Shown one piece after another: positions 1 to 12,533 of a DNA stretch of 64,000 nt. The stretch covers positions 1-64,000 of the forward strand of contig WPIO01000376.1 of NCBI GenBank assembly GCA_009760855.2. The letters run 5' to 3'. This DNA is from Cristatella mucedo (taxonomy: Eukaryota; Bryozoa; Phylactolaemata; Cristatellidae). Within the stretch, counting starts at the first letter, position 1. Every line of letters begins with the position of its first letter. The notes below the pieces were generated by a model, which ran no database searches, was not told the DNA's origin, and worked only from the letters and a program-made list of their open reading frames with translations. The position numbers were made by a program, and so were the translations under genes.

Positions 1-47
1 TTTTTCCCCGTAGTGATGGAATGCAACTCCAGTGCACTCGTGACTCA

Positions 48-215
48 GCTATGCTTCCCACTTTCTCTTTGTTTCGTAAGATTAAGTCTGTTATTTACGG
101 AATGCGTATCGAAAACTACTTCGGCTGCGAGTGCCCTATACAAAACTCCCCTGCGTAACATCTACATAGTCTTTATGGCTTTGTCGATTTATAGACCGAG
201 ATACATTACATTACA
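48..215 (+). mobile_element. 3' end of non-LTR retrotransposon (family T)
   Basis: This is a 3' untranslated fragment of the LINE family seen most completely at 30,600-32,345. It contains the family-specific run of TCTTTGTTTCGT, AAGTCTGTT, TACAAAACTC and TTTATGGCTTTG, and ends in the recurring tail ATACATTACATTAC. The 5' part is missing and no ORF is left. Confidence 0.6.
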
Positions 216-2189
216 GGACGGAGCCGGTGAGCATATGGCGCTGCTCTGCGAGGGACCGGACTGCCTAAGCAGCCGCAGGCTCACGAGTGGTTGAAGAGCC
301 GATAATGAATTGGCAGTTCGGCACAAATCCATGCTTCTACGGGGACATCTGTGGCAGCATCTGTCGGAACATCCATCTACCACAAACTGCCGCCGGATGT
401 CGATTTGGGATGAATAATTGACAGTGCGAAAACAGTGCCTGCATAAAATGTATAGAGCTGCCACGCCAGGACACGGAGAATTGAGGAGCGAAGAGTGGGG
501 AAGAGGGCTGGATCGCTTTACACCGGCCGGCAGCCGTCTAGAGTGTGTAGACACGGTCGTTGCGGTTTCCGATAATGGAGTGCTAGGTGTTGGAACCAGG
601 AGACTTGTTGTTCAGTCGCACTGCCGAGCCCGACAACAGTTGATGCGGAGGGGTGTCACAGCCACGCTCGTCAATATATCGATAGCTGTGCCGTCGGCGA
701 AAGCAGTGCAAGCCCCACAGCCACTGTCACGTTCGTGGAACGCTCAGGCATGGATAATCGTTATCGCCGGCCGCCACCGTCAAACAAAACGGACGCTATT
801 AGTGGAATCTCCAGTGCAGCTCGCCGTCTTCAGCTCTGTGCGGCCTTAGTACGGCCTTCATTGCAGCGGCTCTGCTTCCGCCTCCACCCAGCTCCATCTA
901 ATCGTAGAGGAATGGCTCCTCCGAGCAGCCTCGAACACGAACCGGCTGTCGATTGCGAGCCACAGCGAGAGAATGGGTTCTCTACTACATGTGCTATAAA
1001 ATTGAATTATTTCTGTAAAACTGGGTTTCAGCTAGTCAAAACTTACGGGAACCCCTGTACTCACGAAGTCGTCGTGCTTCTGCTTGTTCCTCAATACGTT
1101 GTCATGAGTGAAAACGTCTTCTTCTTCTTTTTCAGCTTCATCACGCCACTTAGCTGCCTTCTCTTGCGTCTCTCAAGCACCTTTCACTTATTTCTTTTCT
1201 TTCAGGACATTGGTTGGTATTCATCCGAAAAATGCACTGTGTGCGATTCAACATTTAATTCGCAGCCATTTAACGAAACTGGTAAATACGAAATTCAGCA
1301 GTGAAAACGTAAAATTAGCTTTGCAAACACCTGGCAGCGTTCGAGGTCCCGGTTTTTTGCGACACCCATACTTGCTTTACCCTCGTTGTTTGACTATAAA
1401 CACATTGCGATGGACGTGTGGTCATGTGGCGTGCGGGAAAAAACACAGGGACTAAGTAAATACACACTAACTGAAAAACTACTTGGCAAGCGTAGCTCAT
1501 TATAGAAGCTAGCATATTTGTCAAATTTGACCGTTCGAATTCAGTAATCACTACTCGACTTGAAGTTCATTCGATCTATGCAGTAAACCACGTACAGTTA
1601 GCCCCTGGCTCCGGAGCTGGATTTTCCTTGTGAACATGGCCGTTTAAACATTACGCCACTTCCCGTCCCCCTGGACTGGTTCACTTTCAAGCAATGTATC
1701 TGCTACAAGATGCTGTCACTTACTTTTAGACCAATTCATTATCTTGGTCAAGCCTTCCCATCTGATATACTTGGCAATTGCATTAGGCATAGTACCACCC
1801 ACTCTGGTGATAAACCACGTTTACCTGTGCCTGTTAAAGCATCAAACATTCTTTTGAGACAGTCCCTTTAGTCTGCATGCTCCAACAGCCACTCACTGCA
1901 AGAAGGTCGCAGGTCCTAGTAATGCAGTTGGCTATTGTTTATCGCCGCACGTTGCAAGCGGTCTGAAAGCCAGTGAGGCTGTACGTGAAGCGGCTGGACC
2001 AGCGGATCCATACTCGTTCGTGGATTTATGCCCTGCTGCATCTGCCTGTAGTAGTGTGCGCCGTCGCAAGCCGTACAGTTAGCAGTCTAGTTTGAGCAGC
2101 GGACCTTAACTGACACTATCAATCAGGCAGCAAGCTCGAGCAGGTGCTGTGTGCATGTGTGTGCACGGGCGGGGGGCGCATATGCATGT

Positions 2190-2291
2190 ACGTCAGTGTG
2201 TCGGCGTGTGTGCGTGTTTGTAAGTGTCTGCGTGCGTACACATGTGTGTGTGTAAGTGTCTTCGTGTGTGTGCGTGTGTGTGCGTGTGTGT
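2190..2291 (+). repeat. GT/CGTG-rich microsatellite
   Basis: Imperfect run of GTGT, GCGTG and GTAAGTGTC units. The orthologous position in copy 2 (25,320-25,488) is much longer, so the tract expanded or contracted after duplication. Confidence 0.8.
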
Positions 2292-2898
2292 GAGCTTTTG
2301 CTATCTTTAGTGCAGCTTTTCGCAGGTACTTTGGCTTTCCATTCCCATTTAGGCTCTCAACTCTTTTAGACATCAATATTGCGCTCGCTGTATTGCTGGG
2401 CATTAGTGCTAGCTGAAAACTGTCTAGAGCCTGCAGTCTCTTGTTTATTCCTATGAGGCACGCCTGCTAGTGTCTGCTCAATCCGCCGCTCTTCACTTCT
2501 TTCTTTCTTTTTAAGTGCTGCACCGTTAGCCTTTTATACGGCGGCGGCAATTAAATGATCGACCTGTGACCTTTGTGCAGCTTTGCATTCTGTCTTACAT
2601 GCAGAGGGAACAACGACAGCAGCACAGCACTCAGCACTCCACTAGTCCTCTACGATGGGCGAAAAGAGCAAGAAGACGAAATCGCCTCGATGGGACTGAA
2701 AAACCCTCGAGACCATTCTGAGCTACGGCCAATTAAAATGAAAGGCTATGATTATCTTTCCATGGATACGTGGGCATGCACCAAGTTACCAACATGGACT
2801 TGTTAGTAAGCTATGAATGTTCCGAATAATTGTAGCGATCAGCGATCCTTGGAATGCCCACGTGCATATTTGCAGTTTCAGAGACTTATGTGTGCTGA

Positions 2899-3062
2899 TG
2901 GGCTAGTTCATGGTCTAGCGCTTAAGGTGCTCGCCCCGACCAAGGTCTGACTGAGAGGTCGTGGGCTCGAGCCCCGAGACATATGTGAAGCGCCTGAATA
3001 GAGATTAAGTTCTCTTGGGGCGCTATATAAATGAATTATGTATTAAATGAATTATATATATA
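2899..3062 (+). mobile_element. tRNA-derived SINE, family A
   Basis: A tRNA-like head has box A around TCTAGCGCTTAAGGTG and box B GGGCTCGAGCCC. It is followed by a body with AAGCGCCTGAATAGAGATTAAGTTCTC and an AT-rich tail. The tail closely resembles the 3' end of LINE family L, suggesting that LINE mobilised it. The matching insertion in copy 2 starts at 26,097. Confidence 0.85.
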
Positions 3063-4026
3063 TCACATTGCTATCATGCCTATACTATGAGTAGCGCCGT
3101 TGTAGGTTTCTTTTCTTGTGGCTAAAGATTTTAGTTCAGAAATTTAGCACAGCATGTCTCAATATTCTGTGTCAATAGTGAGTGAGTTAATTGCTGGGAA
3201 CAGATAATCTGGTGGCACTCTTAGCAGTCACCACATGCTTGTTGCATCGTTGTGACTCTATTGGTAACTGTCGTAGCTGAAGAAGAGAATACTCTCTAGA
3301 CGGGTAAAATGTTTGCACAAAATCGAAGAATTTAGCACTTTAAAGTTGAATTACCGCTGGCTTTGCAGAAACTTGTGATTCACAAAAACACCCACCCTGC
3401 TGAACTGATTGAATAAAATCCAACGAATTTCAGATGTTTGCTTTGCCTTTCTTGAGCAAATTTAGATAAATTGTTTACCCCGAATAGCTATAGTGCCGTA
3501 CTAAAAAATTGTGATAACAGTGCAGATATATGTTAGTTGAGCGTGACACTACCGAGGGTACAGATACACGGTATCTGAAGCAAAGGTTAACTATTCTGGT
3601 ATATAAAATGAACTCTACTGATAGCCCACAGCACCATGATGATTCATGCTGATACTTCTTTTTCTAAGAAGCAGGATAGTGTGTGCCAATGTTGACAGCA
3701 GCACGTGACTACGGCTAATCTAAAATATCTCTCGGGCTATAAGGTAACCTTAATAGTACAAGAGCATACCACGACTAAACCTTTATTGAGCAAAATCAGA
3801 AACCATAATTAGGTCAATTAATGTGCTGATAAACACTGCTGGAACGGATCTGCTAAAATAAATTTCGAGGCTAGTGCGATCAAAATGGTGCAGGCACCGG
3901 CGTGGACGGACCTCGGATGTATAGTGAGACATTTCGGCACCGGTATATCGAGTCTAGAAAGGTGTATGATTGTAGTACATGCATACAGTAGCCATCACAG
4001 CTGTACCTAAGGTGAATTCTTCTGGC

Positions 4027-6680
4027 TTACAACGTGTCGAATTGATCTATTACAGTTAGAAAGTCAATAATTTCTAAAGTTTCTTTCATTATGCTTAAAC
4101 AGGTCAAATCAGAGAGCCAATCTTGCCCTATTGATGGTCTTAGATAACATGGGATTATATTCAGGTTGCTGAAGGAAATTTTAGAACTAGCTAATGATAT
4201 AACTACGGTGAGAATAACTTGCAAGGCAACTCTCAAATTGCGAAACAAGTCTCTTCGGTAACTGACAATTGACGACATGAGTTCCAGGGAGTCCATTGGT
4301 GCCGAGTCGTGACGTGAGGCAAGAAGGATTTAACAGTCACATATTTCGTTATGCAGCTCTACTCAATCAACGTCTGAACAATAGGGAATTCAAAGATTGA
4401 GACATTTCTGGTGGAGTTAGGTGAGGCCAAGTGTCTTCAAATACTTCACCACTTCCAGCAAAAACCAATTTTGACATCCAGACGTGTGAGCCAGAACAAA
4501 CTTATAATTTCTTGTTGCAGGAAGTCTATGCTGTCATTTCTTATTCCTGAAATCTTCTCATCTGCTAAGAGGACAACACATCGAGATATTTCTCCATCAT
4601 CTGTGTCTTTCAACGGGTTCTTCGTCCAGCTGAAACTCCCCTGTTGTAAACATCTCCATTCGGCATGCAGTAGTGATTCCTGGCCCTGGTGTTCTCGAAG
4701 TCTTGATAAGTCAATCTCAAGTGGGGCGAGGTCACTCGAGGCGTCTTTAAAGTTCATCTTTTGATCCTGCTGTCTTTTCTAAACGTGGTTAATCTTTATT
4801 AAGATGTTGTGCCAAAATGACAACAGAGCCAAAAAGTTAAAGTTCTGCACGCAATGCCGGAGACTACTAGCTTCCTTCTTGTTTCACGTGTTGCACTTGT
4901 GTCCTCAGGCGGTTGCTCCAAAATACCTACAATGATGTTCAATCCATCATTGATAGTTTTTACAGCCTCAATTTTTCCACTCCACAATGTTTCAAAGTCA
5001 CGTTTGACAGTGACGGCTAAGACTTTATTCAGTTATTTGCACCTCAGAGTTGATCTTGAAAAGAATCATTAGGTGCTCTCAATTGTTCCAAAAAAGGTAA
5101 TGACAACTGAATGTTGACTTAAAGCATCGACGCGTGCTGAGGTCAAACTATGGTTATCACAGTTTACAAAAATTGCCTATTCAATTCTAGACAGTATCTT
5201 TTCGTCGACGCCTGACAATTGGCCAGACATTACTGTAACGTTTTCGTAGCACTGTGACCTGCATTCTTGCTACGACATTTTGCCAGATTAGAGTTTGTTT
5301 AAGATGAAAGCCTCTATTGCTGCAGCATCTCTATCGTATATTCAAAGAAAGCTCAGGAAAGATTCTTCGATGGTGAATTTTTGCAGGCAAAATCAACATC
5401 GACACATCTAATGACCTCCGACATACGCTCGCTGTTTGCGAAATCAGGAGTGTAGTCTAACGGAATTTCATAGCATTTGTTTCTCCGTATGTTGCAGAGG
5501 AGCTTGTCTCTCACTGTGGATGCGAGTACACTGTAAGGCACTCATTGAGTGTCAGAGGAGACAGGGGAGAGACTGACTTTGGATTCTATCTGGCGTAGTC
5601 CAGGTGTGATTGCAGAAGAGGAACCTAATGAACTAGAAGATGAAGAAGTTTCCAAAGTTGCTCTCACTAGCCAGGCCACCACTCACGTGGCGACCAAAAA
5701 ATGCCAGATTTTTAGATGCAGCTGAGACCTTTCTTGGGAACTTCTCGCCGTAGTTATTTTGGATAAGAGTTGTGCCTCAAAAGCAGCAGTGTCTACTTAA
5801 CTTCCTTTGAGATGTCTCCACTGTGTTTCCTTACATGCAGTGAAAACCTGATAGTGAGAGGGCTGTTTTCATGGGTAATTAGTTTTTCTGGTTTCCTCTA
5901 CTGGTTAAACTCTTTTTTTTTCAAATCAAGTGAATTTTAACATTCAAGTGACTGGGGAATTTTGGGTGGACAAATAGAAGAGCAATCAATAGAAGCAATT
6001 TTCTGACAGTTTGAGAGACTAGATCAGCCAGGTCCTGCTAACTTCACGCCCACTAGCAAGTTGTTTCTTGAATCAGGCTGTGCTCATGGCTCGACCATGT
6101 TTTCCAGAAAATGTACCTTCTTTATTCAGAACGAGGCTCGATCCTCGTAGTACTAGTTCAGTTTAAAGTGGCTGCGGAACAACGGACAAAACAGGTGGTT
6201 GGTCAAACTTAAGGTGGCCTAAATCATGCAAGGTCAGAGGTTTGGAAATTGCAGTATTTTCCGTATCGCCTTCTGTTGCAGTAGTGCTTACACATTGATG
6301 GTCCAAATGTTGACTGCGTTCTTCTTCACAGAGAAAAGGTTTTTTATGACGCTTAACTTAGCCGAGTGTTTGTTTCTGTAGTGGTATCATGCTTTCTGTC
6401 TCCACTATTTTCCGCCTTATCACTTTTCTTTTCATTATCTGCATCCTGCTTGCTTATTACCATCTGCTAATGAATGTTAAATTTTCCTGGTATTTTTCTG
6501 TGGCTTCACTGTTTTTTTTCAGCTTTTCTTTTTGCAAGAAACCTTCCAGTACCTTGCAGGGCTTGCTTGCTTTTGATCTTCTCCTCGAGTTTTCATTTCC
6601 TGTGCTGGCCATCACTAGCCTACTTTCCTCGTATGTCCTCCAAAAATTTACTGGGGCGGCCATAAATGTACAAATTATAC
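4027..6680 (-). pseudogene. Degenerate hAT (ZMYM1-like) transposase
   Basis: Minus-strand pieces line up in order with a hAT-superfamily transposase of the zinc-finger-MYM/TTF type. A catalytic-core piece (5,541-5,353) reads like the usual S-E-Q-M-S-x-V-I-R-Y-V-D region (here S-E-R-M-S-E-V-I-R-C-V-D). A W-S-x-K-I-E-A-V-K piece lies at 4,987-4,799. The C-terminal dimerisation domain (4,296-4,027) has F-R-N-L-R-V-A-L-Q-V-I-L-T-V and Y-L-R-P-S-I-G-Q-D-W-L-S-D-L and ends at a normal stop. A Lys-rich ORF at 6,663-6,457 may be the N terminus, which is less certain. Between the pieces there are many stops and frameshifts, so the gene is dead. The usual C-E-R-S-F-S of the dimerisation domain reads S-K-I-S-F-S. 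Family assignment rests on remembered motif patterns. Confidence 0.7.
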
Positions 6681-6699
6681 AGTTTCCGTAATAATACTA

Positions 6700-7170
6700 A
6701 TAGCGATAATATTACAGTTGTTATAGCGCCCTCAGATAACTCGATCTTTTACTAGGCACTTAACATTTTCTACCAAGGGAGCATGGTAGAATGGTTGATG
6801 GTAACATACACAATGATCTAACCTTAACATGGTAAGAGTTAATGCGCATGGTCTGCAAGCAACTGTGGTTATTGGCAGCATGCAATGTAAGCACCCTCAT
6901 GCACACTAAGGATGGATCATATAGACCCACTAAATGCTCTGATAAATGAATGTTTTTAGCTTACTTTAAGCGTCGTCTCTTCAGAGAATGTCTTGACGCC
7001 TGTCGTAAACGAGTTCCAGGCTTTTGGAGCATACGAAGTAAAAGCACGGTCTCCAAAGAACTTATGGTTCGTACGAATTACAAGTAAACGATTACATTCG
7101 GATAAGCGGGAGGTACGGTGCTTAGCCTGGTGCGGGGTAGATCTGTGCGCTAGAAACCCTCACTAGTTCA
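6700..7170 (-). mobile_element. LINE family L, 3' end (variant), minus strand
   Basis: Read on the minus strand this ends in the family L tail: a GCGC...GAGGGCGCTATAA stem-like segment followed by a TATTATTA-type tail. Upstream is the end of the reverse-transcriptase ORF (A-x-K-A-W-N-S-type region around 7,000-7,040). Similar variants lie at 11,440-11,715 and 28,085-28,470. Confidence 0.6.
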
Positions 7171-9149
7171 GGTAGCGGCACAACTCGAGCAACGGGCACA
7201 CACCTGAATCTAGTAATGCGCCAACAATAAAAACACGGCACTTGGTGTTCTGCACTCAGCACTAGCAAGATAACCATATTAACAAAATCCTAACGATAGC
7301 CTGTATTTTACGGGTGACAAGTACCGGTGACTTCTAGCCGACTCGCTGACCCACTCACAGCAGCTCAAGCTCAGTCTTAAACTCACTGACAGGCAGATTG
7401 TTGCTCCACGAGAGCGACTGCGGTCAGGCACAAGCCTTATATCAAAGTAACCAGGTCAAAAGTCACACAATAGTCACTATCGCACATAATTATGGTAAAT
7501 GCATGCTCCTATCGGTGCTACGCGACCGCATGCTGGCTCGCCCATGACGCCACTAAGCCTGCCTTAAAGCAGGCACGAATAGGTGAGCGGATACGAAGGG
7601 CAGTTGAACCGCAGACGGTGGGTTGAACGAGGGTTGAACGGCCGTGTGCTTGTGGCTATGCGAGAGCGAGCCAGATACACGGTGTTTGAAGGCCTCTCGC
7701 TGTTTCCATGTCGTCGCGTGTGTGCTGCCAGAGCGTAGGCTACAGCTCGGAGCAACAATGTAAATACGCTTAACTAGCTCTGCAACTCATAGTCAAGTCA
7801 TTTGAAACGAGGACTTGCTTGGAATCAAAATTACTATTCTCACATTACAAACTTTTACAAAAAATATGCACAACCCACTTTGCTTGTGGCCCCCCTTGGC
7901 GCTCGGGGACATCTGTCCCCGCCTCCACCCTTCTCACTATGCCTCGTATGATGGACCCCATGTGTGGGTGGTGAAATTATGAAAACCCAAAGTGCTGCTT
8001 GGGCTGCCAGGGTTTATGTAGGAGAAAGGAATTAACTGCATGTAACTTGCTGTTGTTTGGTGCCTCATCCATATATGAAATGTGAGAACGAATTTAGTTT
8101 TTCTTTGTTATATATTTAGTTGCTGTCTCGATCTCCTTGCAACTCATCTAAGTAGTTCGCGAGTCGACGAATGTATTGATTGCTAATGGTACAAACTGCT
8201 GCTCTAAGGCTGGTCAACGTGCTTCTCTTATCTGCAAACTTTCAGGTCGCAGTATCAGCCCCATGACTCAGGTGATTGATAGCCACCCTCGCTTGTTCAC
8301 AGATAAGTCCCCATGCTTAGGAAACGTGTAATGTATATATATGGCTATTTACCACGTGGGGATGTTTTACGGTGGCTGTGAGGAATCCTCGTGGGTTTCG
8401 CGATTTACCCGCTTAAATGACTTTTCTTCGCATTTTTGTATGGTCAAGCTCTTTTTTTCAATGATTGTGATGTCTAAATGACTAATACTACGAGTGCTTT
8501 GAGATTTGGACATGTTGAAGACTGTGTGATGACGGTGAGATCTTCGAGCCCTCTCTTGTCACTAGATTACGTGTGGTGACGACCATGCTACGGTAGGTGA
8601 ATCAGTGGGCAGTAAAATAGTATGCCTTAGAATTCGTTTCCTGATCATCAGTAACCTAATTGTGCATTGTTTTTTCAGAAGTTTTTTCGTGAGTATAGGC
8701 TCAGAAGACAAGTCTGCTGGAAGTTCTCTGGCATATTGCTCTGACTATTTAATTGGCTGCTAGGCTGACACGGACGAAATGGCGTGACGACAACACAGAT
8801 TAGCGAGATAAGTCTCAATCGCCTGTACAACAGCAGCTACAGATATTCTCCTCGCTGAGTTTCGTGCACCTTCAAGTATTCTTCTCTGTATTTTTCTCCA
8901 ACTCGTTCGTGTCAGTCGATAGCATGAGGTTAGACAAACTACTACTGTCGCCTCCCGTTTCAGCAATCTTTGGTTCAGCTCAGTAGAAAATGGCAGCACG
9001 TAGTTCTTACTTCTTAGCACTCACACATCCTTTCGGGCTGTTTAGTACTATGCAAGTCCAGCTTGGGGCTCGATACGTGATAATCCACGATTAGGCAGCA
9101 TAAAATAGCAGGCATATTGTCAGTCAGTTGTGCCCTAGTACTTGGGTTG

Positions 9150-9895
9150 AGTTGTGCTGTAGGTTTTGAGCCGTATAAGATTTGTTATGGCCTACGGCTT
9201 TTAATGGATGCCGATAACCACCAGTCGCTGTCGAATTAATTTATCTACACCATGGATATCAACCGTTTATTGTGATATGTTTTTTTTGAGCTAATGCATT
9301 GCGTTCGGATCAATTCAGTTCCTGCTTGCTTTTAATTCCTTGTCAAATGAGAAGTAATATTTTCGGGTTTTAATGGGTCAACAAAAAATCCTAGTTTGTT
9401 TCTACTTTAGGAAGACGGTGCGGGACAAACGCCGTTTATTAAAAACCAGTGACAGCAGATTACGAGTGGCCACCATTCATGCCGTCGACCCAAAGACGCC
9501 CCAACGCGGGTCTGCTATTCTTTTCGGGGAGTTACCCGTGCGTCATGTTATCGGTAAGTTCTTTTGCAGCACAATTAGTTCCAGCTAGGACCTCGTCGAG
9601 TCCTATTCCTATCTTATCGATCGACTACCACGGTGCCGCTCCTTCTGCCGAGGTTCGTGAACCGGTTACTTTCCAAAGGAAATCCCGCCTACGCAAAAAA
9701 TGGAGATAAGGGGAAAATGTTCCGTCTTTTAATGTCATGCAGCACGAAATCTTTTAAGCACCGCGGGGAATTATTTGAAGTTAATTGTCATCTACCCTTT
9801 GCAGTTCCTGTGATTTCTCAAAGTTTGTCTATGAATGCGTGCTCCATGTGCATTCACCGGCTTATAACGCTTGACGGGAGTCCCGATTAGGCTCT
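9150..9895 (+). repeat. Composite repeat module R, copy 1
   Basis: About 740 bp with no recognised protein. It recurs at 11,720-12,440 and, split by a LINE insertion, at 30,500-30,600 plus 32,345-33,010. Shared landmarks are GAGCCGT near the start, AAGACGGTGC in the middle and TTTCCAAAGGAAATCCCGCC near the end. The apparent ORFs in it use non-ATG starts and are not preserved between copies. Confidence 0.7.
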
Positions 9896-9902
9896 TGGCC
9901 TT

Positions 9903-10436
9903 TTCGCCTCGACAAAGGAAATGTCAGAAACATTTCAATCGGGGTTCAAATGACAGCACTCCATTGAAACTGCTCTCATCCGTGTTAACAATTACATTAT
10001 ACGTGGCAAAGACGACGGGAATGTCACTGCCCTAGCGCTGCAAGATCTGTCTGCTGCCTTCGACACCATTGATGACGATGTTCTGCTTGAATGATTGAGA
10101 ACAACGATCGGTCTGGCAGACGAAGCACTGTCGTGGTTTAAATCATACTTTTCTGATCGTGTTCATCCGTGTTGTGTGGAGTCTGGTGTCAGACATGAGA
10201 AGGGTCACCAGTGGAGTCCCTCTTCGGTCTGTACTCGGTCTCTTACTGTTCTCCATTTATACTCAACCTCTGGAAAAAGTGATTAAGGCCCATGGAATAG
10301 GATATCACTTTTATGCTGACGATATTCAGTTGTGTTTGTCATTCAAACCGTCGGAATCTGCTGCAGCAACTAAGAAACTGAATGCTTGCCTTGACGACAT
10401 TCGATCCTGAATGTCGAAAAACTTCCTGAAATGAAA
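9903..10436 (+). mobile_element. LINE family T reverse-transcriptase fragment
   Basis: In three frames this encodes remnants of a CR1/L2-like reverse transcriptase: M-S-E-T-F-Q-S-G-F-K, L-S-A-A-F-D-T-I-D, W-F-K-S-Y-F-S-D-R and the catalytic F-Y-A-D-D at about 10,309-10,323. Stops and frameshifts break it, and it ends at the start of the GC-rich island at 10,440. The same segment in copy 2 lies at 30,727-31,240. Confidence 0.85.
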
Positions 10437-10600
10437 TTTTGGAGAATGAAGCCGAGATCAGCGGGGCAGAGCCGCCGGTCGGACGGACTGCAGATGGCTA
10501 CGATGCTGCGCCGTGCCGTGGCGGTGGCGGTGATGGCCCGTCTGGTAGCCCTCGACGACACCGCCAGCAGCTGAAGCCCCCAACTGACGTCAATCTCGGG

Positions 10601-10846
10601 CTATCTCCACGGCGACGGCTGCGGCGGCGTGTAGACCGGCGGTGCGCAGCCGTGCGAGGCCGCTTTAGACAGGGCGCCATGCCAGGCGTCGATCTGCGAG
10701 TACTCCTGCGCCCGCTGCTTGCGCCTGTCCTCGCTCGAGCGAAGCGCCTCGTCGGCGTGCTTCCACTTGTCGGCTGCCGACGGCCCGTTCGCCGCCGCCT
10801 TCTTCTTGCTGCCGCCGCCGCTATTGCCGCCGGTGGCTGTAGGCAT
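10601..10846 (-). CDS. Small basic/acidic protein, 81 aa, GC-island copy A
   Basis: I do not recognise this family. The ORF starts at an ATG (10,846) and runs 81 codons to TAG at 10,601. It opens M-P-T-A-T-G-G-N-S-G-G-G-S-K-K-K, has a charged, probably helical centre (around residues 25-48) ending Q-E-Y-S-Q-I-D, and finishes with a Pro-rich tail. Copy B (33,566-33,811) is the same apart from about one residue, and copy C (13,496-13,741) is broken. A shorter relative at 21,771-21,920 shares the Y-x-Q-I-D signature. It sits in a CpG-rich island that could be a promoter. Whether it is expressed, or is one exon of a longer gene, is not visible. Confidence 0.45.
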   Translation of the reverse strand: MPTATGGNSGGGSKKKAAANGPSAADKWKHADEALRSSEDRRKQRAQEYSQIDAWHGALSKAASHGCAPPVYTPPQPSPWR

Positions 10847-11439
10847 GCTGCTGCACACAGAAACCGGAGAAAGAGAGAAAGTGAGAGAGTGCTGTATGTC
10901 AGTGGCGGCGCTGGAGGCGAGCAAGCAGCACCCTCGACGAGCGGCGCCTGGCTCCTTCACGGAGGCGGCGTTAGCTGGCCCGTGCGAGGCGCAGGAGACG
11001 CTGGCGGTGGCGCCGGCTGGCTGCCGGAGGCTTGTTAGAGCTGCTGCGAAACGGGGCTTCGACGGAAAGAAAACCCGGGCAGCAGTGCGCCGGCAGTGGC
11101 CGAAAAGTGGTTAATACTTGGCGACGCTGAGATAAGAGTGAAGAGCGGAGAGCGAAAAGGAAAGAGCGAAGAGCGGAGAGAGGGAGGAGCGGGCAGGGGA
11201 GCGAGCGTGCAGCGGCAGCCGTAGGCGGTCACGTCTTTCCTCGGCGACTCGCTCCTCGTCTCTTCTTCCGGTTTCTGCACACTTGAACTTCAGCGAGAAT
11301 ATGCTTGCTGGACTTGCTTGCATTGTCCTTAACCTCGATTTTTTGTTTACTGCGCTGGGCATCACTAGCCGTTTTTCCTCCCCTGTTTTCTGATAATGTA
11401 TTCGGACGGCTAAAAATTGTACAAAGTAAAAAATTCCGT

Positions 11440-11715
11440 AATAATACTAATAGCGATTATATTACAGCTTTTATAGCACCCTCGGAGAACTCTTTCTCTG
11501 TCTATTCCCTTTACACTCGCTGTCAAAGAAGCATGGTCGAATGGCTGGTGGTAACGTACTTAATGATCCAACCATAACGTGGTAAGAGTTTATGCACACG
11601 ATCAGCAAGTAAATGTGGTTATTGACAGCATGACAGCATGTAGTGTCAGCACCCTTTAGCACACAAATGACGGATCACATAGACTCAGTAAATGCTCTGA
11701 TAAATAGATGCCTTT
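11440..11715 (-). mobile_element. LINE family L, 3' end (variant), minus strand
   Basis: Same variant as 6,700-7,170, including the flanking segment with CTGGGCATCACTAGCC and AATAATACTAATAGCGAT. Only the 3' UTR end remains; it is truncated where it joins module R at about 11,720. Confidence 0.6.
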
Positions 11716-11719
11716 TTAG

Positions 11720-12437
11720 CCGTAAGTTTTGAGCCGTCGAAGAGTTGTTGTGACCTGCGGCTTTTAGTGGACGCCAATAATCACCTGTTGCTTTCGAATT
11801 AACTTCTCAACACTCTACACTTCCCTACACTGCGGATATGAACGCTTTTTCTTGACAAAGTTTTATTTCGAGCTAACGCATTATGTTTGAACCGATTTAG
11901 TTCCTGCATGTTTGTCATTCCTTGTCAAAGGAGATGAGTTCTGTTCGGTTTTTCATGGATCAATGAAATATTTTAGTTTGTCTACAGTCTAAGAAGACGG
12001 TGCAGGACAAACACCGTTTATCAAAACCGGAGAAAGCAGATCAGGACTGGCCGCCATTCACACTGTTGTACCAAAGGCGCGCCTACGTGGGTCTGCTATC
12101 CTTTTCGGGAAGTTAAACGTGCTTCATGTTATCGGTAAGTTCTTGGGCAGGACAGTTAGTTCCACCATGGACCTCGTCAAGTTCATCTCCCATCTGATCG
12201 ATCAACTTCAGCGGTGCCGCTCCTTCTACCAAGGTTCGTTAATCTGGTATTTTCCAAAGGAAATCCCGCCTATGTAAGAAAAGAGATACGCCGAGAATGT
12301 TCCGTCTTTTCATGCAATCCAGCACGAAATCCCTTGAGCGCCGCGAGGAATTATTTGAAGTTAATCGCCATCGAGCCTTCTATAGTTCCAGGGATTTCTC
12401 AAAATGTGTCTATGAATGCGTGTTCCATGTGCATTCA

Positions 12438-12440
<3 letters not shown>
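11720..12440 (+). repeat. Composite repeat module R, copy 2
   Basis: Second copy of the 9,150-9,895 module, with scattered substitutions and ending in a long AT microsatellite. Confidence 0.7.
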
Positions 12441-12519
<79 letters not shown>

Positions 12520-12533
12520 TATGTATGTATGTA
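12439..12533 (+). repeat. (AT)n microsatellite
   Basis: About 95 bp of AT/TA dinucleotides with interspersed ACATATAT variants. Confidence 0.95.

Larger units (their letters stand above)
48..11285 (+). repeat. Segmental duplication, copy 1
   Basis: This block of about 11 kb matches 23,130-34,230 in the same orientation. Long near-identical stretches include 2,085-3,060 against 25,205-26,262, 7,200-9,150 against 28,530-30,500, and 10,440-11,285 against 33,413-34,230. Copy 1 holds DNA missing from copy 2: roughly 4,012-4,697 and 5,590-6,700, the two ends of a hAT transposase. No ordinary host gene was recognised at 216-2,100, 3,063-4,026 or 7,170-9,150; these stretches are simply shared with copy 2. 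Similarity was judged by eye and the exact percentage is not computed. Confidence 0.85.

Noticed and set aside
2573-2806. 77-codon open frame identical at 2,573-2,806 and 25,772-26,005
   Set aside because: It starts with TTG, and identity follows from the recent block duplication. No motif is recognisable, so coding is not supported.
2899-2990. tRNA gene suspected from box A and box B
   Set aside because: The tRNA-like heads lack a consistent cloverleaf and are followed by SINE bodies and tails. They are SINEs, repeated at least nine times.
8760-9020. 86-codon minus-strand frame shared with 30,117-30,377
   Set aside because: Starts with GTG rather than ATG. The DNA is shared by duplication and the differences include non-conservative changes; no family recognised.
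9633-9890. Open frame repeated in module R (9,633; 12,214)
   Set aside because: Non-ATG start, and the frame is not kept in the third copy. Treated as repeat DNA.
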